The notes below the pieces were generated by a model. That model ran no database searches and was not told the origin of the DNA. It saw nothing but the letters and a program-made list of their open reading frames with translations. A DNA stretch of 64,000 nucleotides from Mucilaginibacter frigoritolerans (GTDB lineage Bacteria > Bacteroidota > Bacteroidia > Sphingobacteriales > Sphingobacteriaceae): the NCBI RefSeq assembly GCF_007830615.1, contig NZ_VLLI01000005.1, positions 248,001-312,000 on the forward strand, read 5' to 3'. Below, piece by piece: positions 50,349 through 60,239 of this stretch. Within the stretch, counting starts at the first letter, position 1; every line of letters begins with the position of its first letter. Position numbers and translations under genes: made by a program.

Positions 50349-50984
50349 ATGAGTTTACGATTAGGAGATAAGGCTCCAAATTTTAAAGCAAAAACATCCG
50401 AAGGCGAGATAGACTTTTACGAATATCTTGGCGATAGCTGGGGTGTGTTATTTTCCCATCCTGCAGATTATACCCCGGTTTGTACCACTGAGTTAGGTAA
50501 AACAGCTTCACTAAAAAGTGAATTTGAAAAACGCAACGTAAAGGTAATTGCATTGAGTGTTGATTCAGTTGAATCGCACAAAGGATGGATAAAGGATATT
50601 AATGAAACACAGGGTGTTGAAGTTAATTTCCCGATAATAGGGGATGAGAACCGAGAGATTGCACTTGCATATGATATGATTCATCCTAATGCGTCATTAA
50701 CAGCTACTGTGCGGTCATTATTTGTAATAGCGCCCGATAAAACCATTAAACTGATCATCACTTATCCAGCCTCAACCGGAAGGAATTTCCAGGAAATATT
50801 AAGGGTAATCGATTCCCTGCAATTAACGGCCAATTATAGCGTGGCTACCCCAGCCGATTGGAAGGATGGTGAAGACGTTGTGGTGGTACCTGCAATTAAA
50901 ACAGAAGACATCCCCGCAAAATTTCCAAAAGGTTTTACACAGGTTAAACCCTATTTAAGGTTAACCCCACAACCAAATAAATAA
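50349..50984 (+). CDS. 1-Cys peroxiredoxin (Prx6-like)
   Basis: A 211-residue peroxiredoxin. The peroxidatic cysteine C45 is in HPADYTPVCTTELG, and the C-terminal extension PADWKDGEDVVVVPAI is characteristic of the Prx6 group. No second cysteine is seen at the 2-Cys resolving site, supporting a 1-Cys mechanism. It reduces hydrogen peroxide and organic peroxides in the cytoplasm; the bacillithiol system suggested by the ypdA-like gene could be a reductant (inference). An AT-rich hairpin overlaps the stop. Confidence 0.93.
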   Translation: MSLRLGDKAPNFKAKTSEGEIDFYEYLGDSWGVLFSHPADYTPVCTTELGKTASLKSEFEKRNVKVIALSVDSVESHKGWIKDINETQGVEVNFPIIGDENREIALAYDMIHPNASLTATVRSLFVIAPDKTIKLIITYPASTGRNFQEILRVIDSLQLTANYSVATPADWKDGEDVVVVPAIKTEDIPAKFPKGFTQVKPYLRLTPQPNK

Positions 50985-50998
50985 TTTTATTTGGTTGT
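50969..50998 (+). terminator. AT-rich hairpin at the end of the peroxiredoxin gene
   Basis: ACAACCAAATAA (50969-50980) pairs with TTATTTGGTTGT (50987-50998), perfect 12-bp arms spanning the stop codon; no strong T-run but AT-rich follow-on. Probable weak terminator or mRNA 3' end. Confidence 0.5.
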
Positions 50999-51124
50999 TA
51001 ATTATTTTATATATTTGAAAAGATTGGTTTTTCTATATCTTTCTGATTATAATACTATTTTATTCAGTTTGGCATAGGTTTTTAATCTGTAACACAATTT
51101 TTTATACAACAATTATAATATTTT

Positions 51125-51322
51125 ATGAAAACTGGAAAAGTAAAATGGTTTAACACACAAAAAGGTTATGGTTTTATTGTTACCGACGATGGTAAGGATC
51201 TTTTTGTACACTTTAAGGATGTACAAGGCGGCGTAAATGCCATTAAAGATAACGATAGCGTTACATACGACGTAGAAGAGGGCAGAAAAGGATTACAGGC
51301 TGTAAATGTAAAAAAAGCATAA
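51125..51322 (+). CDS. CspA-family cold-shock protein
   Basis: A 65-residue single-domain nucleic-acid chaperone. It starts MKTGKVKWFNTQKGYGFI; RNP1 (KGYGFI, residues 13-18) and RNP2 (DLFVHF, 25-30) are intact, with KGLQAVNVKK at the end. It binds single-stranded RNA and DNA and melts RNA structure. The 140-bp AT-rich region before it could be a long 5' leader, as is usual for cold-shock mRNAs (inference). A rho-independent terminator follows directly. Confidence 0.95.
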   Translation: MKTGKVKWFNTQKGYGFIVTDDGKDLFVHFKDVQGGVNAIKDNDSVTYDVEEGRKGLQAVNVKKA

Positions 51323-51345
51323 TTTTTCTAATTTTTAATTAGGAG

Positions 51346-51371
51346 AACCTCTGCCACCCAGAGGTTTTTTT
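51346..51371 (+). terminator. Terminator of the cold-shock gene
   Basis: AACCTCT (51346-51352) pairs with AGAGGTT (51360-51366), followed by T to 51371. Confidence 0.85.
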
Positions 51372-51432
51372 GTTTTATTTTTTTTGGGTTTTTAATAATT
51401 CTGCTACATTAGCCAACCAATTTGTTTAAACT

Positions 51433-52665
51433 ATGACTGATGCAGCTTCGGCTAAAGCCAAAAGAAATGTGATCTTTTTAGTTCTCGTAGCTTCCTTAGG
51501 CTACTTTGTAGATATCTATGATTTACTGGTCTTTTCTATAGTAAGAAAAAGCAGCTTACTCTCTATTGGCGTTAAACCTGCCGATATACTGCCCCAGGGA
51601 CTTTTTATCATTAATTTACAAATGTTTGGCTTGCTTCTTGGCGGTATTTTGTGGGGTATAGTTGGTGATAAATTAGGAAGAATAAAAGTACTTTTTGGTT
51701 CTATATTACTTTACTCATTGGCCAATTTCGCTAATGCCTTTGTACACGACGTAAATACGTACGCAGCTATCCGCTTTATTGCAGGCATAGGCCTGGCAGG
51801 TGAACTAGGTGCGGGAATTACATTGGTTACAGAAACATTAAGCAAAGAGAGAAGAGGTTCGGGAACAACGATTGTAGCTGTAATTGGATTATTTGGTGCA
51901 GCGCTTGCCGTAACCGTGGCCAAACATGGTTGGCAAAATGCTTACATTGTAGGTGGAGTTTTAGGTATTTTATTACTCTTGTTGCGTATAGGTACCTTTG
52001 AATCAGGAATGTTCAAAAATATAGAACAAAGTGAAATTAAAAAAGGTAATTTCCTGATGCTTTTCAATAATTGGGGCCGTTTTAAAAAATATATTTATTG
52101 CATTTTAATTGGTGCACCACTTTGGTACGTTGTGGGTGTTTTGGTTACCCTTTCGCCCGAGTTTGGCAAAGCACTGGGAGCCACCGAGCCATTAAGTGCT
52201 GCTGATGGTATTTTATATACCTATATCGGTATAGCGGTTGGCGGTATATTTGCCGGTTTGCTGGCGCAGTTTACTAAATCAAGAAAAATTACTATGGCGG
52301 TTTTTCTGTCACTTTCAGCAATTAGCGTGGTTTGTTATTTAAGTGCCAAAGGATTAAACAGCAGGGAATTTGTTTGGCTTTGTTTTTTTATGGGCTGTGC
52401 CGTTGGTTATTGGGCAACATTTGTAACCATAGCTGCGGAGCAATTCGGTACCAATATCAGGGCAACAGTAGCTACCACGGTCCCAAATTTTGTAAGGGGA
52501 TCATTAATACCTATCAATTTGGCTTTTACCGCGTTGGTGGTGCATTATGGTATGGTTACCAGTGGCTATATTATGATGGCCATTCTTACTGTTATTGCTT
52601 TACTATCCGTTAGTCAGCTAAAGGAAACGTATGGAAAAGATCTTGATTACGTTGAAGCTTCCTAA
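51433..52665 (+). CDS. MFS transporter (metabolite:proton symporter type)
   Basis: A 410-residue, twelve-helix major facilitator. The start region FLVLVASLGYFVDIYDLLVFSIVR is TM1; the loop GIVGDKLGRIKVLFGS is the MFS signature between TM2 and TM3; RFIAGIGLAGELGAGITLVTE fits the sugar or organic-acid symporter group. Substrate unknown. The length and lack of a large central loop argue against a drug exporter but do not settle it. It is followed 49 bp later by hemF in the same direction; no functional link to heme is evident. Confidence 0.9.
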   Translation: MTDAASAKAKRNVIFLVLVASLGYFVDIYDLLVFSIVRKSSLLSIGVKPADILPQGLFIINLQMFGLLLGGILWGIVGDKLGRIKVLFGSILLYSLANFANAFVHDVNTYAAIRFIAGIGLAGELGAGITLVTETLSKERRGSGTTIVAVIGLFGAALAVTVAKHGWQNAYIVGGVLGILLLLLRIGTFESGMFKNIEQSEIKKGNFLMLFNNWGRFKKYIYCILIGAPLWYVVGVLVTLSPEFGKALGATEPLSAADGILYTYIGIAVGGIFAGLLAQFTKSRKITMAVFLSLSAISVVCYLSAKGLNSREFVWLCFFMGCAVGYWATFVTIAAEQFGTNIRATVATTVPNFVRGSLIPINLAFTALVVHYGMVTSGYIMMAILTVIALLSVSQLKETYGKDLDYVEAS

Positions 52666-52714
52666 CCACATAAAACATTACGAGTCTACATAAAAAATCT
52701 GCAACTTTGCTTCC

Positions 52715-53629
52715 ATGATAACCAAGGAACAAATAGCCGCCGATTACCAGCAAATTCAGGATGAAATATGTGCGGCGTTGGAATTGACGGACGGAAAATC
52801 AGTTTTTGAAGAAGAAAAATGGGAGCGTGAAGGCGGCGGCGGTGGCCGCACCCGTATTATCCAGAATGGTAATATATTTGAAAGAGGAGGAGTGAACTTC
52901 TCAGCAGTTCATGGACAATTACCGGATACCATGAAAAAAGCCCTGAAAGTTGATCAGGACGATTTTTTTGCTACAGGTGTTTCCATTGTGATCCATCCCA
53001 ATCATCCCATGGTTCCTATCATCCATATGAATATCAGGTATTTTGAAATGCCTTCTTCATTCGGAACAGGAACTGAACCTGTAAGATGGTTTGGCGGTGG
53101 TATAGATTTAACACCACACTATATTTTTGATGCTGACTCAGCCTATTTTCACGAATACTTAAGGTCGGTTTGTAACGCATACTCTTCCGACTTCTATCAC
53201 CGTTTTAAATTATGGGCCGATGATTACTTTTTCATTAAACACCGTAATGAGACCAGGGGTATAGGCGGTATATTTTATGACCGTTTAACCGCAACTGAAG
53301 ATACCAGTTGGGATAATATATTTGAGTTTTCAAAAGCTGTTGGACGCTCATTTATCCCAATTTATACAGAATTGGTTAACCGAAATCGGGGTAAAGCTTT
53401 TAATGAAAATCATCAGCAATGGCAGTATCAGCGCCGCAGCAGGTATACCGAGTTTAACCTGGTGTATGATGCGGGTACCAAATTTGGTCTGGAAACTAAC
53501 GGACGTATTGAATCTATTTTGATGAGTCTGCCACCAACAGCCAAATGGGTTTATAATTATCAACCCGAAGCTGGTAGTGAGGAAGAAAAGACTTTATCGC
53601 TTCTGAAAAAAGGAATTAACTGGGTGTAA
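52715..53629 (+). CDS. hemF: Oxygen-dependent coproporphyrinogen III oxidase
   Basis: A 304-residue HemF. The family sequence is clear: EREGGGGGRTRIIQNGNIFERGGVNFSAVHG near residues 37-66, HPNHPMVPIIHMNIRYFEM near 93-111, and RGIGGIFYDRL near 175. It performs the oxidative decarboxylation of coproporphyrinogen III to protoporphyrinogen IX in heme synthesis, requiring molecular oxygen, which fits an aerobic life. The C-terminus NGRIESILMSLPPTAKWVY is intact. It is followed after 13 bp by a small secreted protein. Confidence 0.96.
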   Translation: MITKEQIAADYQQIQDEICAALELTDGKSVFEEEKWEREGGGGGRTRIIQNGNIFERGGVNFSAVHGQLPDTMKKALKVDQDDFFATGVSIVIHPNHPMVPIIHMNIRYFEMPSSFGTGTEPVRWFGGGIDLTPHYIFDADSAYFHEYLRSVCNAYSSDFYHRFKLWADDYFFIKHRNETRGIGGIFYDRLTATEDTSWDNIFEFSKAVGRSFIPIYTELVNRNRGKAFNENHQQWQYQRRSRYTEFNLVYDAGTKFGLETNGRIESILMSLPPTAKWVYNYQPEAGSEEEKTLSLLKKGINWV

Positions 53630-53642
53630 AAAACTGTTTTCA

Positions 53643-54035
53643 ATGAAAAACTGGTTGCTTATTTTATCTGCTTTGCTATTATGCTCTTTCATAAAGCCGG
53701 TTAGCCTTAAAGGTAACTGGGAATTTGAGGGCGGTATTTACAATGGTAAAAAAGAAGGTGCTCCAACTGCATATGCTTTACACCGCAAGTACAATGAAAA
53801 TAGTTATGAAGCCTTTGTGGTAGAAAAAGGTTATGAACCTGAGAAGTTTGAAGCTGGTACCTATGTGTTAAACGGTGATACCTGTGTTGATACAGAAACT
53901 TTTTGCACCCAGCCCTCAAAAATTACCAATATTCCAATCCATTACCTGTATACGATAAAAAATGATACGCTTACTTTAAAGGGTACTTTACCTACCGGAA
54001 TGCAGGTTGAAGAGTACTGGAAAAAAATAAAATAG
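53643..54035 (+). CDS. Small secreted protein, lipocalin-like
   Basis: A 130-residue protein with a signal peptide (NWLLILSALLLCSFIKPVSL). The mature part starts KGNWEFEGGIYNGKKEGA and has two cysteines (CVDTETFC, about residues 81 and 88) and a C-terminal DTLTLKGTLPTGMQVEEYWKK, the pattern of small lipocalin-like beta barrels (GxW motif in KGNWEFEGG). The fold assignment is tentative; function unknown. It is co-directional with hemF at 13 bp spacing, possibly co-transcribed. Confidence 0.65.
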   Translation: MKNWLLILSALLLCSFIKPVSLKGNWEFEGGIYNGKKEGAPTAYALHRKYNENSYEAFVVEKGYEPEKFEAGTYVLNGDTCVDTETFCTQPSKITNIPIHYLYTIKNDTLTLKGTLPTGMQVEEYWKKIK

Positions 54036-54224
54036 CAATACCCAAAAAACCATTACCAAATAAAACCGTCAGCCGGTATAAAATACCCCATTTTGTGGAT
54101 AAAACCTATAAATGTTACTAAAAATGGCATGGTAAAACCATTAATTTTCTTAACTTCGCAGGTCGTTTAAAAACACTTTTTGAACGGGCAATTATAGAGA
54201 GAAGATTCTACAACGAAATAAAAA

Positions 54225-56777
54225 ATGGCCGAAGGAACAGACAACGATAATTCACAAAAAGAAGACAGAATAATTTCGATAAATATTGATGAAGAGATGC
54301 GGTCAGCCTACATTGATTATTCAATGTCGGTTATTGTATCAAGAGCATTACCAGATGTTCGTGACGGCTTAAAACCAGTACACAGACGCGTTTTGTACGG
54401 TATGCTTGATTTGGGCTTAAATAACAATAAACCCTATAAAAAATCGGCCCGTATAGTAGGTGAGGTGCTAGGTAAGTACCACCCGCATGGTGACAAGTCT
54501 GTTTATGATGCCATGGTACGTATGGCACAGGATTGGAGCTTACGCTATCCGTTTGTTGAAGGACAAGGTAACTACGGATCAATTGACGGTGATGAACCGG
54601 CGGCAATGCGATATACAGAGGCAAGGCTTGAAAAGATTGCCGAAGAAATGTTGGCTGATATCAATAAAGACACCATTGATTTTCAATTAAACTTTGACGA
54701 TTCCTTACAGGAACCAACGGTGCTACCTGCAAAATTCCCTAATTTATTAGTAAACGGAGCCTCAGGTATTGCGGTTGGTATGGCCACTAACATGGCTCCG
54801 CATAACTTAACAGAAGTAGTTAACGCAACTCTTGCACTAATAGATAACCGCCAGATTGAGGTTGGGGAACTGATGAAATACATCAAAGGCCCGGATTTTC
54901 CTACAGGAGGTATTATATACGGCTTTGAAGGTGCCCGTGAAGCTTTTGAGACAGGAAGAGGCAGAATTGTAATAAGATCGAGAGCTGAAATTGAAACTTA
55001 TAATAACGATAGAGAACGTATTATAGTAACTGAAGTGCCTTATCAGGTAAATAAATCATTAATGATTGAGCGTACTGCTGAGTTGGTTAATGAAAAGAAA
55101 CTGGAAGGGATTTCTGCTATCAGAGACGAGTCTAATAGGTTAGGTATTCGTGTTGTTTACGAAATAAAACGTGATGCCAATGCTGCTATAGTTCTCAATA
55201 ACCTGTATAAGTATACCTCACTGCAAACATCATTCAGCATAAATAATATTGCGTTGGTGCATGGCAGACCAATGTTGCTAAACCTTAAAGATCTGATTCA
55301 TCATTTTGTTGAACACAGACATGAGGTGGTTATCCGCCGTACGAAATTTGAGCTTTCAGAGGCTCAGAAACGTGCCCATATACTCGAAGGATTATTGATA
55401 GCACTAGATCACCTTGATGAAGTTATCCGGTTGATACGTGCTTCAAATACACCTGATGACGCGAGAGAAGGTTTGATAACCCAATTCGGTTTATCAGATA
55501 TACAAGCCCGTGCTATTCTGGATATGACGCTAAGAAGGTTAACAGGACTTGAGCGTGATAAGATTAAAGATGAGTATGAAAGCTTAATGAAACTGATTGA
55601 CTACTTAAACTCTGTTTTGGCTGATGAAGGGCTGAGAATGCAGATTATTAGAGATGAGTTAATAGAAATAAGGGATAAATACGGTGATGAGCGTAAAACT
55701 GAAATGGTTCACTCATCTGCAGAAATGCAAACTGAAGACTTTATTGAAGATGAGGACGTAGTGATTACCATTTCGCGTGAGGGGTATATTAAACGTACTC
55801 CGTTAACAGAATACCGCAGGCAGGGTAGAGGTGGTAAAGGTTCGATCGGTAGTAACAGTCGCGATTCTGATTTTATTGAACATTTATTAGTGGCGTCAAA
55901 CCACAACTACATGCTGTTCTTTACCGAGTCGGGTCAATGTTTCTGGCTGAGGGTATTCGAAATACCTGAAGGAACCAGAACATCAAAAGGCAGAGCTATT
56001 CAGAATATTATCAATATTCCTAAAGAAGAAAATATCAAGGCATATATCAAATTGATTAATTTGAAGGATAAAGAATACCTTGAAAATAACTTCATTATTA
56101 TGTGTACCAAAAAAGGTACCATCAAAAAGACTTCACTTGAGGCCTATTCACGTCCGCGTGCAAATGGCATCAATGCTATTAATATCAACGAAGGTGATTC
56201 ATTGCTTGAAGCAAGCTTAACCAGCGGCAGCAGCGAAATTGTAATGGCTTTAAAATCTGGTCGTGCAATACGCTTTAATGAATCAAATGTACGTCCGATG
56301 GGTCGTACCGCAACAGGTGTACGTGGTATTACGTTAGAAGATGATAACGACGAGGTTGTAGGCATGATCAGTATTGATAATCCTGAAACAACGGTATTAG
56401 TGGTTTCTGAAAAGGGCTATGGTAAACGTACTGATATTGACGATTATAGAGTAACTAACAGAGGCGGCAAAGGCGTTAAAACCCTAAACGTTACTGAAAA
56501 AACCGGAAAACTGGTTGCCATTAAAGGTGTTACTGATAATGAGGATCTGATGATTATCAATAAATCAGGTATCATTATAAGGATAGCCATTAGTGAACTC
56601 CGTACTATGGGAAGAGCAACACAGGGCGTTAGGTTGATAACCTTGAAAGGAAATGATGAGATTGCATCAATTGCCAAAGTTGAACATGATGAGGATGAAG
56701 ATAAGGAGCTTGATGAAAATGCAGAAAGCAACGGAACAGAGCCTGATGCAGATGATACCATAGAAACAAACGAATAA
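54225..56777 (+). CDS. gyrA: DNA gyrase subunit A
   Basis: An 850-residue type II topoisomerase subunit. The catalytic Tyr130 is in [10 protein letters not shown], and [14 protein letters not shown] and the breakage-reunion core are complete. The GyrA box [11 protein letters not shown] in the C-terminal propeller marks it as gyrase rather than ParC. The acidic tail ([16 protein letters not shown]) is long. In the quinolone-determining region [10 protein letters not shown] carries Lys91 at the position of E. coli Ser83, and Asp95 at that of Asp87. A TPR protein gene starts 5 bp after it, so these are co-transcribed. Confidence 0.96.
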   Translation: MAEGTDNDNSQKEDRIISINIDEEMRSAYIDYSMSVIVSRALPDVRDGLKPVHRRVLYGMLDLGLNNNKPYKKSARIVGEVLGKYHPHGDKSVYDAMVRMAQDWSLRYPFVEGQGNYGSIDGDEPAAMRYTEARLEKIAEEMLADINKDTIDFQLNFDDSLQEPTVLPAKFPNLLVNGASGIAVGMATNMAPHNLTEVVNATLALIDNRQIEVGELMKYIKGPDFPTGGIIYGFEGAREAFETGRGRIVIRSRAEIETYNNDRERIIVTEVPYQVNKSLMIERTAELVNEKKLEGISAIRDESNRLGIRVVYEIKRDANAAIVLNNLYKYTSLQTSFSINNIALVHGRPMLLNLKDLIHHFVEHRHEVVIRRTKFELSEAQKRAHILEGLLIALDHLDEVIRLIRASNTPDDAREGLITQFGLSDIQARAILDMTLRRLTGLERDKIKDEYESLMKLIDYLNSVLADEGLRMQIIRDELIEIRDKYGDERKTEMVHSSAEMQTEDFIEDEDVVITISREGYIKRTPLTEYRRQGRGGKGSIGSNSRDSDFIEHLLVASNHNYMLFFTESGQCFWLRVFEIPEGTRTSKGRAIQNIINIPKEENIKAYIKLINLKDKEYLENNFIIMCTKKGTIKKTSLEAYSRPRANGINAININEGDSLLEASLTSGSSEIVMALKSGRAIRFNESNVRPMGRTATGVRGITLEDDNDEVVGMISIDNPETTVLVVSEKGYGKRTDIDDYRVTNRGGKGVKTLNVTEKTGKLVAIKGVTDNEDLMIINKSGIIIRIAISELRTMGRATQGVRLITLKGNDEIASIAKVEHDEDEDKELDENAESNGTEPDADDTIETNE

Positions 56778-56782
56778 ACAGC

Positions 56783-57898
56783 ATGCAAAGCCGTAAAATA
56801 ATAATACCGGTTTTAGTCCTTTTGTTCACCACTTCTGCAGCCTTTTCCCAAAAAGAGGCTTTAAAGAGTGTGGTGAACAATTTGGCTTTTTATAAGCAAA
56901 AAAAGGACCTTAAATATTTAGCCAGCGCCAAAAAGTCTGTAGATAGTTTATTTACAACCCATGAGGACTCATTAGACGTTGAAAAGTTAGTTTACAGGGC
57001 TATAGTCAATACAAGTATTTTATACATTGACAGCTTGAATAAACTGAATCAGCCTGCAAAGTTTTTTACGCAAACAACAGATTTGGTTGATAAGCTAATT
57101 GCCAATAGGAAAATTTACAGATATCCGGAGGAAATTGATTATGTAAGGCGATGTTTAACAAATGTTTATGTTAGAAAAGCATTTGAATACGTCAGGACTT
57201 CCGATTTTATAAATGCTATTCAGTTATTCGAGGCTGCACAGAAATATTCCCCGGACTACAAACAATTAAAGGCTTATATTGCTTATTCCAATAATAAACT
57301 AGGTAATTTACAACTGGCCGCAAAATATTATACCGATTTAATAAATACAGATAGTGTTAAGGCAGAATATGTAGAATCAGCATCTAATATTTACAAATCA
57401 ATAGGGGATACCGTAACGGCGCTTGAAATTATTAAAAAGGGTCGTAGATTATTACCCGATAATAAGTCTTTGTTGCTTGATGAAGCAAATATTTATAATA
57501 ACAGAAAAGATTATAAGGCATTAGGGCCATTATTGCCGGCATTACTTGATATCAATATTAATAATGCAGATATTGCCTTTGTTGCTGCAAACTGTTATGA
57601 CCATTTGAACCAGTATGATAAAGCGGAATCGCTTTATTTAAGAACCATTGAATTAAATAGTTCTGCATTTGATCCTATATTTAATTTGGGATTATTATAC
57701 TTTAAACAAAGCTTGTTAAAAAGGGAGAAAGATACTGAACAAAATGCAGCCCGTGCAGCACAATGGTTGGAAAAAGCGAATGAAATAGACCCCAATGATT
57801 CGAAATGCCTGGAAGTATTAAAATTAGTTTACGCTCAAAGTGGAAATCAAAATCAAGTAAATAAGATAAATAATAAACTAAAACAGTTAACCAATTAA
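56783..57898 (+). CDS. TPR-repeat protein, probably exported
   Basis: A 371-residue protein. An N-terminal hydrophobic signal (KIIIPVLVLLFTTSAAFSQ, cleaved about residue 23) is followed by several tetratricopeptide-like helix pairs, for example DFINAIQLFEAAQKYSPDYKQLKAYI, NLQLAAKYYTDLI and QYDKAESLYLRTIELNSSAFDPIF. It has no enzymatic motif and is probably a periplasmic scaffold. It is encoded 5 bp after gyrA and 9 bp before a second TPR protein, forming a three-gene unit; the link to gyrase is probably only transcriptional. Confidence 0.82.
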   Translation: MQSRKIIIPVLVLLFTTSAAFSQKEALKSVVNNLAFYKQKKDLKYLASAKKSVDSLFTTHEDSLDVEKLVYRAIVNTSILYIDSLNKLNQPAKFFTQTTDLVDKLIANRKIYRYPEEIDYVRRCLTNVYVRKAFEYVRTSDFINAIQLFEAAQKYSPDYKQLKAYIAYSNNKLGNLQLAAKYYTDLINTDSVKAEYVESASNIYKSIGDTVTALEIIKKGRRLLPDNKSLLLDEANIYNNRKDYKALGPLLPALLDININNADIAFVAANCYDHLNQYDKAESLYLRTIELNSSAFDPIFNLGLLYFKQSLLKREKDTEQNAARAAQWLEKANEIDPNDSKCLEVLKLVYAQSGNQNQVNKINNKLKQLTN

Positions 57899-57907
57899 TA
57901 AATAATC

Positions 57908-59197
57908 ATGAAAATCAAACTATTGATGGTGGGCCTTTTGGGCTTGATATCAGCAACAACGTTTGCACAAAAAGGGGAATTAAATAATGCCCAGGACAAA
58001 TACAATCAATACCAGGTTTCTGCCGGATCAAAAGTTCCGGTAATTGTGGCTCAGGGTAAAGCCAGCATTACAGATGCTAAAACATCTATCGACAAAGCTT
58101 CAGTTAACCCGAAAACTTCAGCATTACCGCTTACATACGCATTAAAGGCTGCTATTTATGCTTCCATAGCCGTTGATGATTCAGTGCAAACTACTTCAAT
58201 TGTTGAGTTTAATACAGCATCCGAAGCTTTAAAACAAGCTAAAACGCTTGATACCAAAAATGAAAATGCAAAACTAACCGACCATGCCAATATTCAGTTA
58301 GCGCAATACTTATTAAATAAAGGAATTACTGATTTTCAAAACAAGAAGTTTGATGACGCATACAAATCCTTTGATAGTGCGCGTCAGTTAATACCAACTG
58401 ATACCACAACCATTTTAAATACCGCTATTGCAGCCATCAATGCCAAAAACTATAATGCAGCAATTTTAAATTATAAAGATTTATTGACGACCAATTATTC
58501 AGGCAAAAACAGGATTTATAACGATTTGCCTAATATTTACCTAATGAATAAAGATACAGCAGGTGCGGTGAAGATTATTGACGAAGCTTTAGTTAAATAT
58601 CCCGGAAATACTGCTTTACAAAGAGAAGAGATAGAAATTGCCTTACAAACTGGTAAAACAGCAGATATCACCGGTAAATTACAGGCAGCAATTGCTAATG
58701 ATCCTAAAAACAAGCTTTTATATTACTATGCGGGTTTAACTTACATCCAAATCGGTGATGCTGCAAATACAAGTTCAGCCAAAATGAAAGATGATGCAGC
58801 AAAAAAAGCTACTTATCAAACCGCTTTGGACAATTACTCAAAAGGAGTTGATTACTGTAAAAAAGCTATAGAAATTGACCCGGATTACTTTGAAGCAAAC
58901 TTAAATTGTGGCTATGCATTAATAAGACCGGCAGTTGATTTATATAATGTTGCCAGAAATATCCCTGTAAATAAAGAAAAGGAATATCAGGCAGCCATTG
59001 CAAAAGCAAATGCACAGTTTGATCTGGCAAAACCGTATTTACAAAAAGCTGTTGATTTGAATCCGAAATCTGTTGATGCCTTAACCAACTTAAGAAACTA
59101 CTACAGAGGAAAGACTGATCCGGCTCATGCTGCAGAAAACACTGCAAAAGCAAACGATTTGAAAAAACAAATTGATGCCTTAACAGGAGGCAAATAA
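57908..59197 (+). CDS. TPR-repeat protein, exported
   Basis: A 429-residue protein with a signal peptide (LLMVGLLGLISATTFAQ, cleaved about residue 20) and TPR repeats such as ITDFQNKKFDDAYKSFDSARQLIPTDT, NYNAAILNYKDLL, YAGLTYIQIGDA and YFEANLNCGYALIRPAVDLYNVAR. It is rich in Lys and Ala, with multiple KAxEID-type cores. A partner of the preceding TPR protein is likely from their close spacing and similar exported architecture; such pairs in Bacteroidota often act at the envelope. The strong terminator downstream ends the gyrA transcript. Confidence 0.82.
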   Translation: MKIKLLMVGLLGLISATTFAQKGELNNAQDKYNQYQVSAGSKVPVIVAQGKASITDAKTSIDKASVNPKTSALPLTYALKAAIYASIAVDDSVQTTSIVEFNTASEALKQAKTLDTKNENAKLTDHANIQLAQYLLNKGITDFQNKKFDDAYKSFDSARQLIPTDTTTILNTAIAAINAKNYNAAILNYKDLLTTNYSGKNRIYNDLPNIYLMNKDTAGAVKIIDEALVKYPGNTALQREEIEIALQTGKTADITGKLQAAIANDPKNKLLYYYAGLTYIQIGDAANTSSAKMKDDAAKKATYQTALDNYSKGVDYCKKAIEIDPDYFEANLNCGYALIRPAVDLYNVARNIPVNKEKEYQAAIAKANAQFDLAKPYLQKAVDLNPKSVDALTNLRNYYRGKTDPAHAAENTAKANDLKKQIDALTGGK

Positions 59198-59202
59198 AAT
59201 AG

Positions 59203-59225
59203 AAAGGGACGTGTAGTCCCTTTTT
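59203..59225 (+). terminator. Terminator of the gyrA-TPR operon
   Basis: AAAGGGAC (59203-59210) pairs with GTCCCTTT (59216-59223), 5-nt loop, followed by T. Confidence 0.85.
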
Positions 59226-59346
59226 AAAGGAATTATTACTTAACATAATGTTAATTATATGAATTAATAGGATATGTTTAAAAGGACTTATTTGTCAATA
59301 ATATTCCATCTTTTTTATTGGTTTATTATCATACACAAAACATGTC

Positions 59347-59372
59347 TAACTTGTATCATTTGATATAAGTTA
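59347..59372. promoter_or_regulatory. 26-bp palindromic operator upstream of the SDR gene
   Basis: Arms TAACTTGTATCA (59347-59358) and TGATATAAGTTA (59361-59372) with a 2-bp centre and a single mismatched pair. It ends 9 bp before the SDR start codon, where a dimeric repressor would block transcription or initiation. Confidence 0.6.
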
Positions 59373-59381
59373 ATTGAGATC

Positions 59382-60177
59382 ATGGATTTTAAAATAAAAA
59401 ACAAAACAGCATTAGTAACCGGATCAACTGCCGGCATTGGATACGCGATTGCTAAAGCATTAGCAAATGAAGGCGTCAATGTAATTGTAAACGGACGTAA
59501 AACTGATCGCGTAAATGAGGCTGTAGGAAAATTAAAAAAAGAAACGGGAATGGCAAACATTACCGGCATAGCTGCTGATTTTGAAGATAAAGAACAAGTT
59601 GGGCAATTAATTAATCAGTTACCAGAAGTTGATATCCTCATTAATAATGTAGGCATTTTTGAACCTAAAGCTTTTAATGATATTACAGATGAAGATTGGT
59701 TTAAATTTTATGAGGTAAATGTGCTGAGCGGTATCAGGTTGTCGAGAGCATATTTTAATAAAATGATTGCTAAAAACTGGGGCCGTATTATATTTATTTC
59801 AAGTGAATCTGCCATTCAGATACCAGAAGAAATGATTCACTACGGAATGACTAAAACTGCCCAGATTGCTGTCGCACGAGGGCTTGCCGAATTGACAAAG
59901 GGAACCAATGTTACTGTAAATACCCGTACTACCGGGCCCAACTTTATCCGAAGGCGTGGGTGGTTTTATTGAAAACCTGGCAAATGGTAAAGGTATTACT
60001 ACTGACGAAGTTGAAAAACAATTTTTCCAAACAATGCGTCCTACTTCACTTTTGCGACGCTTTATTGAGCCTGATGAAATTGCCAGTTTAGTAACTTATC
60101 TGGCAAGTGATTTATCAATAGCAACCAACGGTGCAGCTGTACGGGCTGATGGCGGTGTAATTAAAAGTGCATTTTAA
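59382..60177 (+). pseudogene. SDR oxidoreductase broken by a +1 frameshift
   Basis: The first 196 codons (59382-59972) give a normal short-chain dehydrogenase N-terminus: TALVTGSTAGIGYAIAKAL, INNVGIF, and the catalytic Ser and Tyr-Lys in ISSESAIQIPEEMIHYGMTKTA. After NVTVNT the frame goes off at CCC (59923-59925). Removing one C gives VLPGPTLSEGVGGFIENL, joined to the second frame ending DEIASLVTYLASDLSIATNG and ADGGVIKSAF. The repaired protein would be 264 residues. A palindrome is placed directly upstream. Whether the slip is biological or a sequencing error is open. Confidence 0.9.
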
Positions 60178-60193
60178 TAGAATAAAAGTTAAA

Positions 60194-60228
60194 AACAAAT
60201 GGCCGGAAAAGTATTCCGGCCATTTGTT
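60194..60228. terminator. Bidirectional terminator hairpin
   Basis: Perfect 15-bp arms AACAAATGGCCGGAA (60194-60208) and TTCCGGCCATTTGTT (60214-60228) around a 5-nt loop, between convergent genes. Confidence 0.85.
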
Positions 60229-60239
60229 GTATAAAGATA

